Assembly: GCF_001544975.2 (NCBI RefSeq)
Contig: NZ_FCOG02000001.1
Span: forward strand, 1 to 64,000
Source: Caballeronia arationis
GTDB taxonomy: Bacteria; Pseudomonadota; Gammaproteobacteria; Burkholderiales; Burkholderiaceae
Reading direction: 5' to 3'
Length of the DNA stretch: 64,000 bases
Shown here: one piece after another, positions 45,203-53,735 of the stretch
Numbering within the stretch: position 1 is the first letter of the stretch
Layout of the letters: each line of letters starts with the position of its first letter
Translations under genes and position numbers: made by a program
The notes under the pieces: model-generated
Told to the model about the DNA's origin: nothing
Seen by the model: only the letters and a program-made list of their open reading frames with translations
Databases searched by the model: none

Positions 45203-46036
45203 TCAGTGCTGGTTGCCGATGATGAACATCACATCGCGCGGGCTCGGCACGAGATGCTGCCCGCCATCGACTACAAGGGTCGTGCCCGTCACGCCGTGCG
45301 CCGTCGCCAGATAGCACGCGGCCTCGGCGAGGTCTTCCACGCGCGACGCCCGTCCGAGCGGTGTCACGCGGTGCGCCGCTTCGAACGCGGCGGGCGTCTG
45401 TCCCGCGGAGATCATCGTGAGCCCGGGCGCGAGTCCGACAACGCGCAGTTTCGGCGCCAGCGCCTGCGCCAGCGCGACGGTCGCGTTGTCGAGCGCGGCC
45501 TTCGTCAGCGTGTACGACAGGTAATCCGGATTCATGTTGTACAGCTTCTGATCGAGCACGTTGATCACGACGCCGCGCTGCTTCTCGTCCTCGACGGCCG
45601 CTTCCGGCACCGTTTCGTACAGCGCGCGGGCCAGCGTCAGCGGCGCCGCCAGGTTGACGGCGGTCATTTCCAGCAGTTTGGCGTAGCCGAAATCCTGCGC
45701 GGTATCTTCGACAAAACGCGACGCGCAGTTCACCACGCAAGCAAGCCCGCCGAGCGCCTCGATGCACGCCGGCACGAGCGCAGCGACCTGCGCTTCGACC
45801 GCGAGATCCGCCTGTAGCGCGACCGCCCGGCGGCCGAGCGCGGCGATTTCGGCGACCGTTTCGCGCGCGTCCCGCTCCGATTCGCCGAAATGCACGGCGA
45901 CGTCCCAGCCGCGCGACGCAAAACCGAGCGCGATGCCCCGGCCGATGCGCTTCGCCGCGCCGGTGACGAGCACGACGCGCGGCTTCTCAGCCGACTTGGG
46001 CCCGCCGGGCGCGGAAACTGAAGAAGAGGCGCTCAT
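45203..46036 (-). CDS. SDR oxidoreductase, pteridine reductase-like
   Basis: A 277-residue short-chain dehydrogenase. The nucleotide motif is VTGAAKRIGRGIALGF, with the TGxxxRxG spelling found in pteridine reductases; the catalytic tyrosine and lysine lie in LSYTLTKAALDNAT. VINVLDQKLYNMNPDYLSY is also typical of FolM/PTR1-like enzymes, which reduce dihydromonapterin or dihydrofolate with NADPH. Adjacency to folB supports a pterin role. Start codon ATG 46036 is only 13 bp from the divergent MidA start and has no clear ribosome site. Confidence 0.88.
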   Translation of the reverse strand: MSASSSVSAPGGPKSAEKPRVVLVTGAAKRIGRGIALGFASRGWDVAVHFGESERDARETVAEIAALGRRAVALQADLAVEAQVAALVPACIEALGGLACVVNCASRFVEDTAQDFGYAKLLEMTAVNLAAPLTLARALYETVPEAAVEDEKQRGVVINVLDQKLYNMNPDYLSYTLTKAALDNATVALAQALAPKLRVVGLAPGLTMISAGQTPAAFEAAHRVTPLGRASRVEDLAEAACYLATAHGVTGTTLVVDGGQHLVPSPRDVMFIIGNQH

Positions 46037-46037
46037 T

Positions 46038-46043
46038 TACAAT
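46038..46043 (+). promoter_or_regulatory. Candidate -10 box of the MidA gene within the divergent gap
   Basis: TACAAT at 46038-46043 matches the -10 consensus at five of six positions. Transcription would start about at the ATG (46050), giving a leaderless or nearly leaderless mRNA. No matching -35 box was found. Confidence 0.3.
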
Positions 46044-46049
46044 ACTGGG

Positions 46050-47255
46050 ATGAATCCGAATGCTCGACAATCCGACAGTTTACCTGCTCCCGGCGCCGAC
46101 GCGCTGGCGCAATCCGCGGCGCTCACGGCGCTGATCCGTGAGCGCATGGCCGACGCGGGCGGCTGGCTGCCGTTCGACCGCTATATGGAACTGGCGCTGT
46201 ATGCGCCGGGCCTCGGCTATTACAGCGGCGGCGCGATGAAATTCGGCCGGCGCGCGGACGACGGCAGCGACTTCGTGACGGCGCCGGAACTGTCGCCGCT
46301 CTTTGCGGCCACGCTTGCGCGGCCTGTTGCGCAAGCGCTACGGAAAAGCGGCACACGCCACCTGATGGAATTCGGCGCGGGCACGGGCAAGCTGGCGGCG
46401 GGGCTCCTGAAAGCACTCGCCGACCTCGACGTCCCGTTCGACAGCTATTCGATCATCGATTTGTCCGGCGAATTGCGCGAGCGCCAGAGCGCGACGCTGG
46501 AAGCCGACGCGCCCGTGCTCGCGTCGAAGGTGAAATGGCTCGATGCGCTGCCGGAAGCATTCACGGGCGTGGTGATCGGCAACGAAGTGCTCGATGCGAT
46601 GCCGGTGCGCCTCGTCGTGCGCAAGCTCGGCGCGTGGCACGAGCGCGGCGTGGTGGAACTGGATGGCCGTTTCGCCTTCGACGACAAGCCGCTCTCCGAC
46701 GATCCGCTCGTCGCGACGATCGACACCGCCATCGACGCCGTCAACGACGAGCCTTTTGCCGAATACGTCACCGAGACGCACGAAGCGGCGCTCGCGTTCA
46801 CGAAGACGGTCTGCACGATGCTCACGCGCGGCGCGGCGTTTTTCATCGATTACGGGTTTCCGCGTCACGAGTTCTATCACGCGCAACGCGCGGGCGGCAC
46901 GCTGATGTGCCATTACCGGCATCGCGCGCACGCCGATCCGTTCCTGTACCCTGGCTTGCAGGACATTACCGCGCATGTCGAATTCACCGGCATCGCCGAA
47001 GCGGGCGTGGACGGCGGCGCGGACCTGCTCGGTTTCACGTCGCAGGCGCGCTTCCTGATGAATGCGGGCATCACCGATGTCCTCACCGACATCGATCCCG
47101 CCGACGCCCGCCGCTACCTGCCGGCGGCCAACGCCGTCCAGAAGCTGTTGTCGGAATCGGAGATGGGCGAACTGTTCAAGGTGATCGCGTTCTCGCGCGG
47201 CATCGAAGAGACGCTCGACGCCTTCGCGGCCGGCGACCGCTCGCACACGCTGTAG
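46050..47255 (+). CDS. MidA/NDUFAF7-family protein arginine methyltransferase
   Basis: A 401-residue SAM-dependent methyltransferase. Family signatures are LYAPGLGYYSGGAMKFGRRA, DFVTAPELSPLFAATLARPV, and the SAM-binding LMEFGAGTGKLAAGLLKAL; GVVIGNEVLDAMPVRLVV follows. The eukaryotic relative NDUFAF7 methylates an arginine of a complex I subunit; the bacterial target is not certain. It begins only 13 bp from the divergent SDR gene. The next gene (DUF2905) starts ten bases downstream. Confidence 0.9.
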   Translation: MNPNARQSDSLPAPGADALAQSAALTALIRERMADAGGWLPFDRYMELALYAPGLGYYSGGAMKFGRRADDGSDFVTAPELSPLFAATLARPVAQALRKSGTRHLMEFGAGTGKLAAGLLKALADLDVPFDSYSIIDLSGELRERQSATLEADAPVLASKVKWLDALPEAFTGVVIGNEVLDAMPVRLVVRKLGAWHERGVVELDGRFAFDDKPLSDDPLVATIDTAIDAVNDEPFAEYVTETHEAALAFTKTVCTMLTRGAAFFIDYGFPRHEFYHAQRAGGTLMCHYRHRAHADPFLYPGLQDITAHVEFTGIAEAGVDGGADLLGFTSQARFLMNAGITDVLTDIDPADARRYLPAANAVQKLLSESEMGELFKVIAFSRGIEETLDAFAAGDRSHTL

Positions 47256-47265
47256 GGACGCCGAC

Positions 47266-47460
47266 ATGATCCGCTGGCTGCTCACCACCTTCGTCGCCCT
47301 GTCGATCCTGTCGGCTTGCTGGCCGTGGCTCAGGAAGTTCGGCATCGGCAGACTGCCCGGCGATTTCACGCTGCGTCTGTTCGGGCGCGAGTATCCGTTC
47401 CCGTTCATGTCGACGCTGATTCTTTCGATGCTGCTTTCGCTGATCGCCCGGGCGCTCTGA
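47266..47460 (+). CDS. DUF2905 small membrane protein
   Basis: A 64-residue protein with two predicted helices (WLLTTFVALSILSACWPW and FMSTLILSMLLSLIARAL) separated by RKFGIGRLPGDFTLRLFGRE, the DUF2905 core. Function unknown. It follows the MidA-like gene by ten bases, so it is probably in the same transcript, and converges on cca with a 24-bp gap. Confidence 0.9.
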   Translation: MIRWLLTTFVALSILSACWPWLRKFGIGRLPGDFTLRLFGREYPFPFMSTLILSMLLSLIARAL

Positions 47461-47484
47461 TTTTCGGCCGCTTCGCCCGCCCAC

Positions 47485-48729
47485 TCAGCCCGCCGCTTTC
47501 TCCAGCGCCGCCTTGACCGCCTCGACGCGCGCATGATGCACCGCGTCCTTGATCTTCGCGGGCTCGCTCGCGTATTGCTGCGCGACGGCGCCCGCATCGA
47601 CCGCGCGCGCCGCCACCAGCGCTTCCCGCAGCCGCTCTGCCTGCGGATACGCCTGCTGCGACATTCCGAGCCGTCCGCGCGCGTCCGCGACGCACGCCTG
47701 CAACGCCTCCGCGAAACGCGCGGGCTTGCGCAGCGCGTCGCATCGCTCAAACAGGCGCACGAGCGCGGCCGGACCCATCTCCATCACGCGATGAATGTTG
47801 CCGTGTTCGCGCGCGACGAGCAGTGCGAGATCGCGACACTCGTTCGGCACGCGCAGCCGCTCGCACAAGGGCCTGAGCAAATCGACGCTGCGTCCTTCGT
47901 GGCCGACGTGGCGCGGCAGGATGTCTTCGGGCGTGGTCGCCTTGCCAAGATCGTGCGTGAGCGCGGCAAAGCGCACCGGCAGCGCGAAATTCTGCGACGC
48001 CGCGTAGTCGAGCACCATCATCACGTGCACGCCGGTATCGACTTCGGGGTGATAGTCGGCGCGCTGCGGCACGCCCCAGAGCGCCTCGACTTCCGGAAGG
48101 ATGCGCGCTAGCGCGCCGCTTTCGCGCAGCACGTCGAACATCCGCGACGGCGTGCGCTCCATCAATCCGCGCGACACTTCCTGCCACACGCGCTCGGGCA
48201 CGAGCGCATCGACTTCGCCCGCCGCGACCATCTTCTTCATCAGCGCGCGCGTTTCGTCGGCGACAGTGAAATCCGCAAAACGCGTCGCGAAGCGCGCGAT
48301 CCGCAGAATGCGCACCGGATCTTCGACGAACGCTTCGCCGACATGGCGGAACAGCTTCTGCGCGAGATCGGCGCGACCATTGAACGGATCGATGACGGGG
48401 CCGGTGAGTTCGCCGTCCGGGCTCAGCTCTCGCGCCATCGCGTTGATCGTCAGGTCGCGGCGCGCCAGATCCTCTTCGAGCGTCACGTCTGGCGAATAGT
48501 AGAACTGGAAGCCGTGATAGCCGGCCGCCGTCTTGCGTTCGGTGCGCGCGAGCGCGTATTCCTCGTGCGTCACCGGATGCAGGAACACTGGAAAGTCCTT
48601 TCCGACCGGCCGATACCCCTGCGCGACCATCTGCTCGGGCGTCGCGCCGACCACGACGTAATCGCGATCCACCACCGGCACGCCGAGCAGTTCGTCGCGA
48701 ATCGCGCCGCCCACGGCGTAGATGTTCAT
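47485..48729 (-). CDS. cca: Multifunctional CCA-adding tRNA nucleotidyltransferase
   Basis: A 414-residue enzyme that adds or repairs the CCA end of tRNA. The catalytic domain has YAVGGAIRDELLG, the DxD metal site in VVDRDYVVVG, and RRDLTINAMA; the C-terminal HD phosphohydrolase has FAALTHDLGKATTPEDILPR. The start ATG 48729 overlaps the stop of the upstream GST gene (ATGA), so they are coupled. The length matches the bacterial class with HD domain. Confidence 0.96.
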   Translation of the reverse strand: MNIYAVGGAIRDELLGVPVVDRDYVVVGATPEQMVAQGYRPVGKDFPVFLHPVTHEEYALARTERKTAAGYHGFQFYYSPDVTLEEDLARRDLTINAMARELSPDGELTGPVIDPFNGRADLAQKLFRHVGEAFVEDPVRILRIARFATRFADFTVADETRALMKKMVAAGEVDALVPERVWQEVSRGLMERTPSRMFDVLRESGALARILPEVEALWGVPQRADYHPEVDTGVHVMMVLDYAASQNFALPVRFAALTHDLGKATTPEDILPRHVGHEGRSVDLLRPLCERLRVPNECRDLALLVAREHGNIHRVMEMGPAALVRLFERCDALRKPARFAEALQACVADARGRLGMSQQAYPQAERLREALVAARAVDAGAVAQQYASEPAKIKDAVHHARVEAVKAALEKAAG

Positions 48730-49343
48730 CGCTCGCTGCCCGCGGCGGCGATCCACGCGACGACCGCCGGCAGCGCCGTCACGCGCTCGGCGTAGGCGCG
48801 GGCCACGTCGGAGAGAGGCGGCGCGTAGGAATTGAAGCGCATGACGACCGGCGCGAACATCGCGTCGGCGATACCGAATTCGCCGAACAGGAACGGCCCG
48901 CCGTGCGTGTTCAGGCATTCCTGCCAGATCGCCTCGATGCGCGCCACGTTCGCGAGCGCTCCGGGCGTGTGGCCGGTGCCGGGCGCGCGCTTGTGGACGT
49001 CCATCGGCATGTCGCTGCGCAGGTCCGCGAAACCCGCGTGCATTTCCGCGCTGATGCTGCGCGCGCGTGCGCGGGCTGAGGCGTCGCGCGGCCACATGGC
49101 GTGCTGCGGATATTGTTCGGCGAGCGTCTCGACGATCGCGAGCGATTCCCAGACCGGCTCGCCCGCATCGGTGATCAGGCACGGCACCTTGCCCGACGGC
49201 GAATAGCGCAGAATCTGCTCCTTCGTGTCGGGGCGGTCGAGGCGCACCGGGATTTCGTCGAAGGGAATGTCGAAGTGCGTCAGCAAGAGCCAGGGCCGCA
49301 TCGACCAGGACGACACAGACTTGTCACCGATAAGAAGTTTCAT
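48726..49343 (-). CDS. Glutathione S-transferase family protein
   Basis: A 205-residue GST. The N-terminal thioredoxin-like domain starts MKLLIGDKSVSSWSMRPWLL with a serine likely at the thiol site, and includes GKVPCLITDAGEPVWESLAI (the glutathione E-S pair); the helical domain follows. I use ATG 49343; a GTG two codons upstream is possible. It lies 32 bp after the NDUFA9-like gene and overlaps cca by four bases. Substrate unknown. Confidence 0.92.
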   Translation of the reverse strand: MKLLIGDKSVSSWSMRPWLLLTHFDIPFDEIPVRLDRPDTKEQILRYSPSGKVPCLITDAGEPVWESLAIVETLAEQYPQHAMWPRDASARARARSISAEMHAGFADLRSDMPMDVHKRAPGTGHTPGALANVARIEAIWQECLNTHGGPFLFGEFGIADAMFAPVVMRFNSYAPPLSDVARAYAERVTALPAVVAWIAAAGSER

Positions 49344-49375
49344 GGGCACGCTTGAAGAAAGAAACCAATGATGTT

Positions 49376-50332
49376 TTAACGATGCGCCGACGCGCGAAAC
49401 GTGCTGAAGCGCGAGCGCGACGAATTGCCGGTCAGGTACATCGGCGCGATGGCCTCGATGCTCGCTGGCTCGTCGATGCCGAGTTCCGGCGCGAGCGGTC
49501 CGCTCGCGATGCTCGGCGTTTTCATTGAATCGAGATTGTCGCGCGACATCATCGGCTCGCCGGGCGCCATTTCGAGCGTCATCGCCTGCAGGCGGCCGAG
49601 GCCGTCCGGCAGCTTGATGATCTTCGCATGCTTGCCGATCGTCGCGCCGCTGAAGCGCACGAGTTCTGCGAGCGTGTAGACGCGCGGCCCCGCAAGCTCA
49701 TAGGTGCGGCCGTTCGCGGCATCGAGATCGAGCACGTTGACGATCGCCTTCGCCACGTCGCCGACGAATACCGGCTGGAACTGCGCATCGGCGCAGGCGA
49801 GCGGAATCACCGGGAACATGCGTTCAAGAAACGCAAACTGGTTCAGCAGATTGTCCTCGGGACCGAACACGACCGAACTCTGGAAGATGGTCGTGGCAAG
49901 CGACGATTCGCGGATCACCTTCTCGCCGTCGCCGCGCGAGCGCAGATACATGCTCGGGCCGTTCGGGTCGGCGCCGATGGCGCTCATGTGCAACAGGCGC
50001 CGCACGCCCTTCGACTCGCAGGCCGCCACGATCCGCTTCGGCAATTCGACGTGCGCCTTCGCGAAATCGGGGCCGTAGGGATCGCCGCGCCGCCCCTGAA
50101 GGATGCCGACGAGATTGATCACCGCGTCGGCCTCCGCGACGAACGCGGCAAGCTGCGCCGGATCGTACACATCGGTTTCGATCACATCGACGGGAAGCAG
50201 GGTGAGATGCGCGGCATTGTTTCGCCGCCTCGTCGCGACGCGCACATTCTTGCCGAGCTCGACGAGCGCGTTGACGAGATGACTGCCGATGAAGCCCGAA
50301 CCGCCGATCAGCGCTACTTTCTGATGTCGCAT
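49376..50332 (-). CDS. NDUFA9-like NAD-dependent epimerase/dehydratase family protein
   Basis: A 318-residue extended SDR. The Rossmann motif is VALIGGSGFIGSHLVNALVE, followed by ADAVINLVGILQGRRGDPYG; there is no clear YxxxK catalytic pair (the region reads SMYLRSRGDGEKVIRES). This fits the complex I accessory subunit family NDUFA9 and related proteins, which bind NADPH or quinone without known catalysis. It lies between slt and the GST gene. Confidence 0.88.
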   Translation of the reverse strand: MRHQKVALIGGSGFIGSHLVNALVELGKNVRVATRRRNNAAHLTLLPVDVIETDVYDPAQLAAFVAEADAVINLVGILQGRRGDPYGPDFAKAHVELPKRIVAACESKGVRRLLHMSAIGADPNGPSMYLRSRGDGEKVIRESSLATTIFQSSVVFGPEDNLLNQFAFLERMFPVIPLACADAQFQPVFVGDVAKAIVNVLDLDAANGRTYELAGPRVYTLAELVRFSGATIGKHAKIIKLPDGLGRLQAMTLEMAPGEPMMSRDNLDSMKTPSIASGPLAPELGIDEPASIEAIAPMYLTGNSSRSRFSTFRASAHR

Positions 50333-50373
50333 ATTCGCCTCTGATGGATGGCGGCGGCTTTACGCGAGAATCG

Positions 50374-50417
50374 GGCCGCGCGTCTTTCCGTTGAACGGAG
50401 TGTTCAAACGCGCGGCC
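50374..50417 (-). other. Large hairpin between slt and the NDUFA9-like gene
   Basis: Perfect 10-bp stem GGCCGCGCGT (50374-50383) with ACGCGCGGCC (50408-50417), with an inner CCGTT/AACGG stem. There is no T-tract on the minus strand, so it may stabilise mRNA ends or attenuate instead of terminate. Confidence 0.5.
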
Positions 50418-50431
50418 TTCGTGAGAAAGGC

Positions 50432-52399
50432 TTATGGCGCGATGTAGCCGAGCCGTGCCTTCAGCGATTGCGGACGGCCTTCGAACAGCGCCGCGTAGTA
50501 GACGGTGTTCGACAGCACGTTCTTCACGTAGTCGCGCGTCTCGGAGAACGGAATCGTTTCAGCAAAAATCGCGCCTTCGACTGGCGCCGTGAGGTCGCCG
50601 CGCCACTTGTTCGGACGTCCCGGACCGGCGTTGTAGCCCGCTGTGGCGAGCACCGGGGAGTTGTCGAATTGATTGTAGATCATCGACAAATAGTTGGTTC
50701 CGAGCAGGATGTTCGTATTGATGTCGTTCATCTGCGCACGCGAAACCGTCCCGAGGCCGATCTTCTTGGCGACGAGCTGCGCCGTGCCCGGCATCAGTTG
50801 CATCAGTCCGCCCGCGCCGACTTCCGAGCGCGCGTTGATGATGAAGCGCGATTCCTGCCGGATCAGCCCGTACGCCCATTCGACGTCGAGTCCGGTGTTC
50901 TGCGCATCGCGCTCGACGATCTCGCGGAAAGGCGACAGATAGCGCAGCGAGAAGTCGTGCTCAGTCTTGGTCTTGTCGGCGGTGTTGACCGTGCGGTCGA
51001 ACAGTTCGATGCGGCGCGCGTACTGCGCGGCGGCGAGCAGTTGCCGGTCGCTCATCGTGCGCAGCGGCCAGTTCCATTCGCGGTTGCCTTCGAGGCGCAG
51101 GTTCATCGCGTAGAAACGCTGCGACAGCGCGAAGCCCGGCACCGATTGCATCTGCGCGATCTCGGCGTCGGAGACGGACGTGCGCGGCGGGATCGTGATC
51201 TTCTGGCCGAGTTCTTCCGAAGCCAGCTGACCGTAGAAGTCGAAGCGGTCCGCGATGGACTGGAATTCCTGTGCGGCCGTCGCGGCGTCGCCGGCCTGCT
51301 TCAGCGCACGGGCGTGCCAGTAGATCCACGCGGGCTGGCTGCGCAGCGTGGGCGGCATCTGTTCGACCGACCAGCGCACCATGTTCCAGTCGCCGGCGAG
51401 CAACGCGCTGCGCGTGCGCCATTCATAAGCCGGAACCGACAGCGGCGCATTCACCGACAGCCGGTACCAGTCCGCCGCGCCCGGCATGCGCTTGATCGCT
51501 GCCTGATAGCCGATGGTGCCCCAGCCGATCGCGCGCTCCGGCGCGGTCAGGCTCGGCGCGACCGAGCTGAACGTGGCGGCGGCCATCGCGGGATCGTTGC
51601 GGGCCATGCGCGTGATCGCGACGAGCGTCAACTGGTGCGCCGGCGTGTTCGGCATCACGCCGCGCGCGAGATAGAGCGGCGGCGTGCTCGTGGCGTTGTC
51701 TAAGAGTGTCGGATCGGGACGTTCCTGTCCGAGCGCATCGACGATCTTCGCGCCCGTGTTCGTATAGTTCTGCTCGTACGCGAGACGAATCTGTTGCCAG
51801 ACGTCATCGCTTGAGAATTGCTGGTTGCGAGCCAGCGCGCCGATCAGATCGACACAGCCATCGCCATACCATTTCGGATCGATGAGCAAGGCGCGCGCGG
51901 CGTCCGCCACATTTTCTCCGCGTGCCGCGCGCGCTTCGAGCGCGTAGCATTTCACCTGCGTGTCGTCATTGAGCACGAAGCGGGAATACTGCTGCTCGAA
52001 GTTGCGCCAGTCGTGACGGCCGCCGAGCACCACGAGATAGTCGTTGCGCATGCGGTCCGCGATGGCCTGGCCATCGTAACGCTGCAGGAACGAGAGCACC
52101 GGCTCGTCGGGCGCATCGACGCGTGCGTGGCCTTGCGAGTCGAACAGCTGCGGCTTGATCGTGAAGTATTCGATATATCCCGGCGCCGGATACTCCGGAA
52201 TCTGCGCCGCGAGCGCAGCGGCCTTGCCCGCGTCGTTGTTGCGCGCAGCTTCGCGCAGCTGCATGAAGAGGCGGTCGTCGGACGAGGGAATGAAGTCGGC
52301 GTCCGGGCGGACGGCGGAAGCGGTGCTGCAAGCGACGAAACTGAGCGTCGCGAGCGCCGAACCGACCGCGAGATATACTCGATTGAGGCGTTTTGACAT
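50432..52399 (-). CDS. slt: Soluble lytic murein transglycosylase
   Basis: A 655-residue periplasmic enzyme that cuts peptidoglycan to 1,6-anhydro products. A signal peptide with a possible lipobox (LATLSFVACSTAS, cysteine at about residue 24) starts the protein; a long helical superhelix follows, and the SLT domain ends it. The catalytic glutamate is E516 in GLIRQESRFIINARSEVGAG, and GLMQLMPGTAQLVAKKIGLG and ATAGYNAGPGRPNKWRG are also typical. It starts at ATG 52399, 20 bp from the divergent cyclo-ligase start. Confidence 0.95.
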   Translation of the reverse strand: MSKRLNRVYLAVGSALATLSFVACSTASAVRPDADFIPSSDDRLFMQLREAARNNDAGKAAALAAQIPEYPAPGYIEYFTIKPQLFDSQGHARVDAPDEPVLSFLQRYDGQAIADRMRNDYLVVLGGRHDWRNFEQQYSRFVLNDDTQVKCYALEARAARGENVADAARALLIDPKWYGDGCVDLIGALARNQQFSSDDVWQQIRLAYEQNYTNTGAKIVDALGQERPDPTLLDNATSTPPLYLARGVMPNTPAHQLTLVAITRMARNDPAMAAATFSSVAPSLTAPERAIGWGTIGYQAAIKRMPGAADWYRLSVNAPLSVPAYEWRTRSALLAGDWNMVRWSVEQMPPTLRSQPAWIYWHARALKQAGDAATAAQEFQSIADRFDFYGQLASEELGQKITIPPRTSVSDAEIAQMQSVPGFALSQRFYAMNLRLEGNREWNWPLRTMSDRQLLAAAQYARRIELFDRTVNTADKTKTEHDFSLRYLSPFREIVERDAQNTGLDVEWAYGLIRQESRFIINARSEVGAGGLMQLMPGTAQLVAKKIGLGTVSRAQMNDINTNILLGTNYLSMIYNQFDNSPVLATAGYNAGPGRPNKWRGDLTAPVEGAIFAETIPFSETRDYVKNVLSNTVYYAALFEGRPQSLKARLGYIAP

Positions 52400-52419
52400 C
52401 GTTATTTCAGGAGCGCGAA

Positions 52420-53016
52420 TTGGTCGAAAGCATAGCACGCAACCCTTCTCCAGAACCGAAAAGCGCGCTGCGCGCAACGCTGCTCGCAAGCCGCGAAGCG
52501 CAACGCGAAGAGGCCGATCACGCGGCGCGAAATGAGGCGCTCGCGCGCCGTCTGATGGCGGCAATCGCGCGGCATCCGGAGGCGTCGTGCATCGGCTTTT
52601 ACTGGCCGGTTGCGGGCGAGTTCGATGCGCGCAATGCGCTCGCCGTGTGGCTCGCGCTCGATGAGTCGCGCAGTGCGGCGCTGCCGGTTGTCGTCGAGAA
52701 GCATGCGCCGATGCTCTTTCACGCGTGGCGCGAGCATGCGCCGATGAAAGCGGGCCGCTATCGCATTCCGGTGCCGCTCGAAGAGCGCGCGGTCGTGCCG
52801 GATCTGTTATTGATACCCTGCGTGGGCTTCGATGGAGACCGGTATCGGCTGGGATATGGCGGCGGCTATTACGATCGAACGCTCGCCGCGTGGCCGGCGT
52901 CGAAGAAGCCGGTGACAATCGGCGTTGCGTTCGAAGCGGGCAAGTGCGATTCGCTGCCGCATGAAGCGCACGACATGCCGCTCGATACGGTCGTCACCGA
53001 AGCCGCGATTTATTGA
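52420..53016 (+). CDS. 5-formyltetrahydrofolate cyclo-ligase
   Basis: A 198-residue enzyme converting 5-formyl-THF to 5,10-methenyl-THF with ATP. The family signatures are PDLLLIPCVGFDGDRYRLGY and GGGYYDRTLAAWP. I start it at TTG 52420 because CAGGAG at 52408-52413 sits seven bases upstream; a TTG at 52393 would overlap the slt start and lacks a site. It is divergent from slt with a 20-bp gap. Confidence 0.92.
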   Translation: MVESIARNPSPEPKSALRATLLASREAQREEADHAARNEALARRLMAAIARHPEASCIGFYWPVAGEFDARNALAVWLALDESRSAALPVVVEKHAPMLFHAWREHAPMKAGRYRIPVPLEERAVVPDLLLIPCVGFDGDRYRLGYGGGYYDRTLAAWPASKKPVTIGVAFEAGKCDSLPHEAHDMPLDTVVTEAAIY

Positions 53017-53057
53017 AGCGTTTGCTCCGGTGATGACCGGAGCACTTGCATCAAAGA

Positions 53058-53570
53058 TCAAAGCGAGGCAGCGGCGCGCGCGGCGGTGTCGTAAAGACCC
53101 GACGCATTGCGCATCAGTTGCGCCGCTTCGCCGATCTGTTCGTTCGTCAGGCCACTTTCGCGCAGCGTCGTGATCAGACAACTCTCGCGCACTTCGCGAT
53201 ACTTGCCGCATAGCTCCCGGCCGGCGGGCGTCGCGGAAAAGAACACTTCCTTGCCGGTCTTTTCGCTCTTGACGTAGCCGCGCGCCACCAGTTTCTTGAG
53301 CGCATACGTAGCGACATGCGTGTCCTCGATGTTCAGCACGAAGCAGATGTCGGCGAGCTTTTTTTTGCGGTCCCGATGGCTCACGTGGTGCAGCAGCGAT
53401 ACCTCGACCGCGGTCATGTCCTTCGCGCCCGCCGCCGACATGCAACGCACCATCCAGCGGTTGAACGCGTTGCTCGCCATGATGAGTCCGTACTCGAGTT
53501 CGGACAGTTCGGCGCTCGATTCAGAGACCAGATGCTCGGAGGAAACGATCTTGGTGGGATGGCGCGGCAT
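53058..53570 (-). CDS. Winged helix DNA-binding protein (MarR-like)
   Basis: A 170-residue regulator of the MarR/HTH_27 type. The helix-turn-helix is at about residues 58-105 (VEVSLLHHVSHRDRKKKLAD, then NIEDTHVATYALKKLVARGY), and the wing contains KSEKTGKEVFFSATPAG. The start ATG 53570 gives the normal length; the upstream gap is AT-rich (TTGTTGATAATTTATTGATA). It is divergent from the pxp operon across 165 bp, so it may regulate it, but this is inferred. Confidence 0.88.
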   Translation of the reverse strand: MPRHPTKIVSSEHLVSESSAELSELEYGLIMASNAFNRWMVRCMSAAGAKDMTAVEVSLLHHVSHRDRKKKLADICFVLNIEDTHVATYALKKLVARGYVKSEKTGKEVFFSATPAGRELCGKYREVRESCLITTLRESGLTNEQIGEAAQLMRNASGLYDTAARAAASL

Positions 53571-53735
53571 GGTTCTCGACCGGTTTTCTGTGCGTTGGAG
53601 TGTAGCGTATCGACTGAATTCGAAGCGCATCGGAAGAAACGCTGATAGATAATTTGTTGATAATTTATTGATAATGTACATTCTGCGACGGCGCTCTGCA
53701 TCCTCATGTGCGCCCCGCTCACCCGAAAAGCACGC

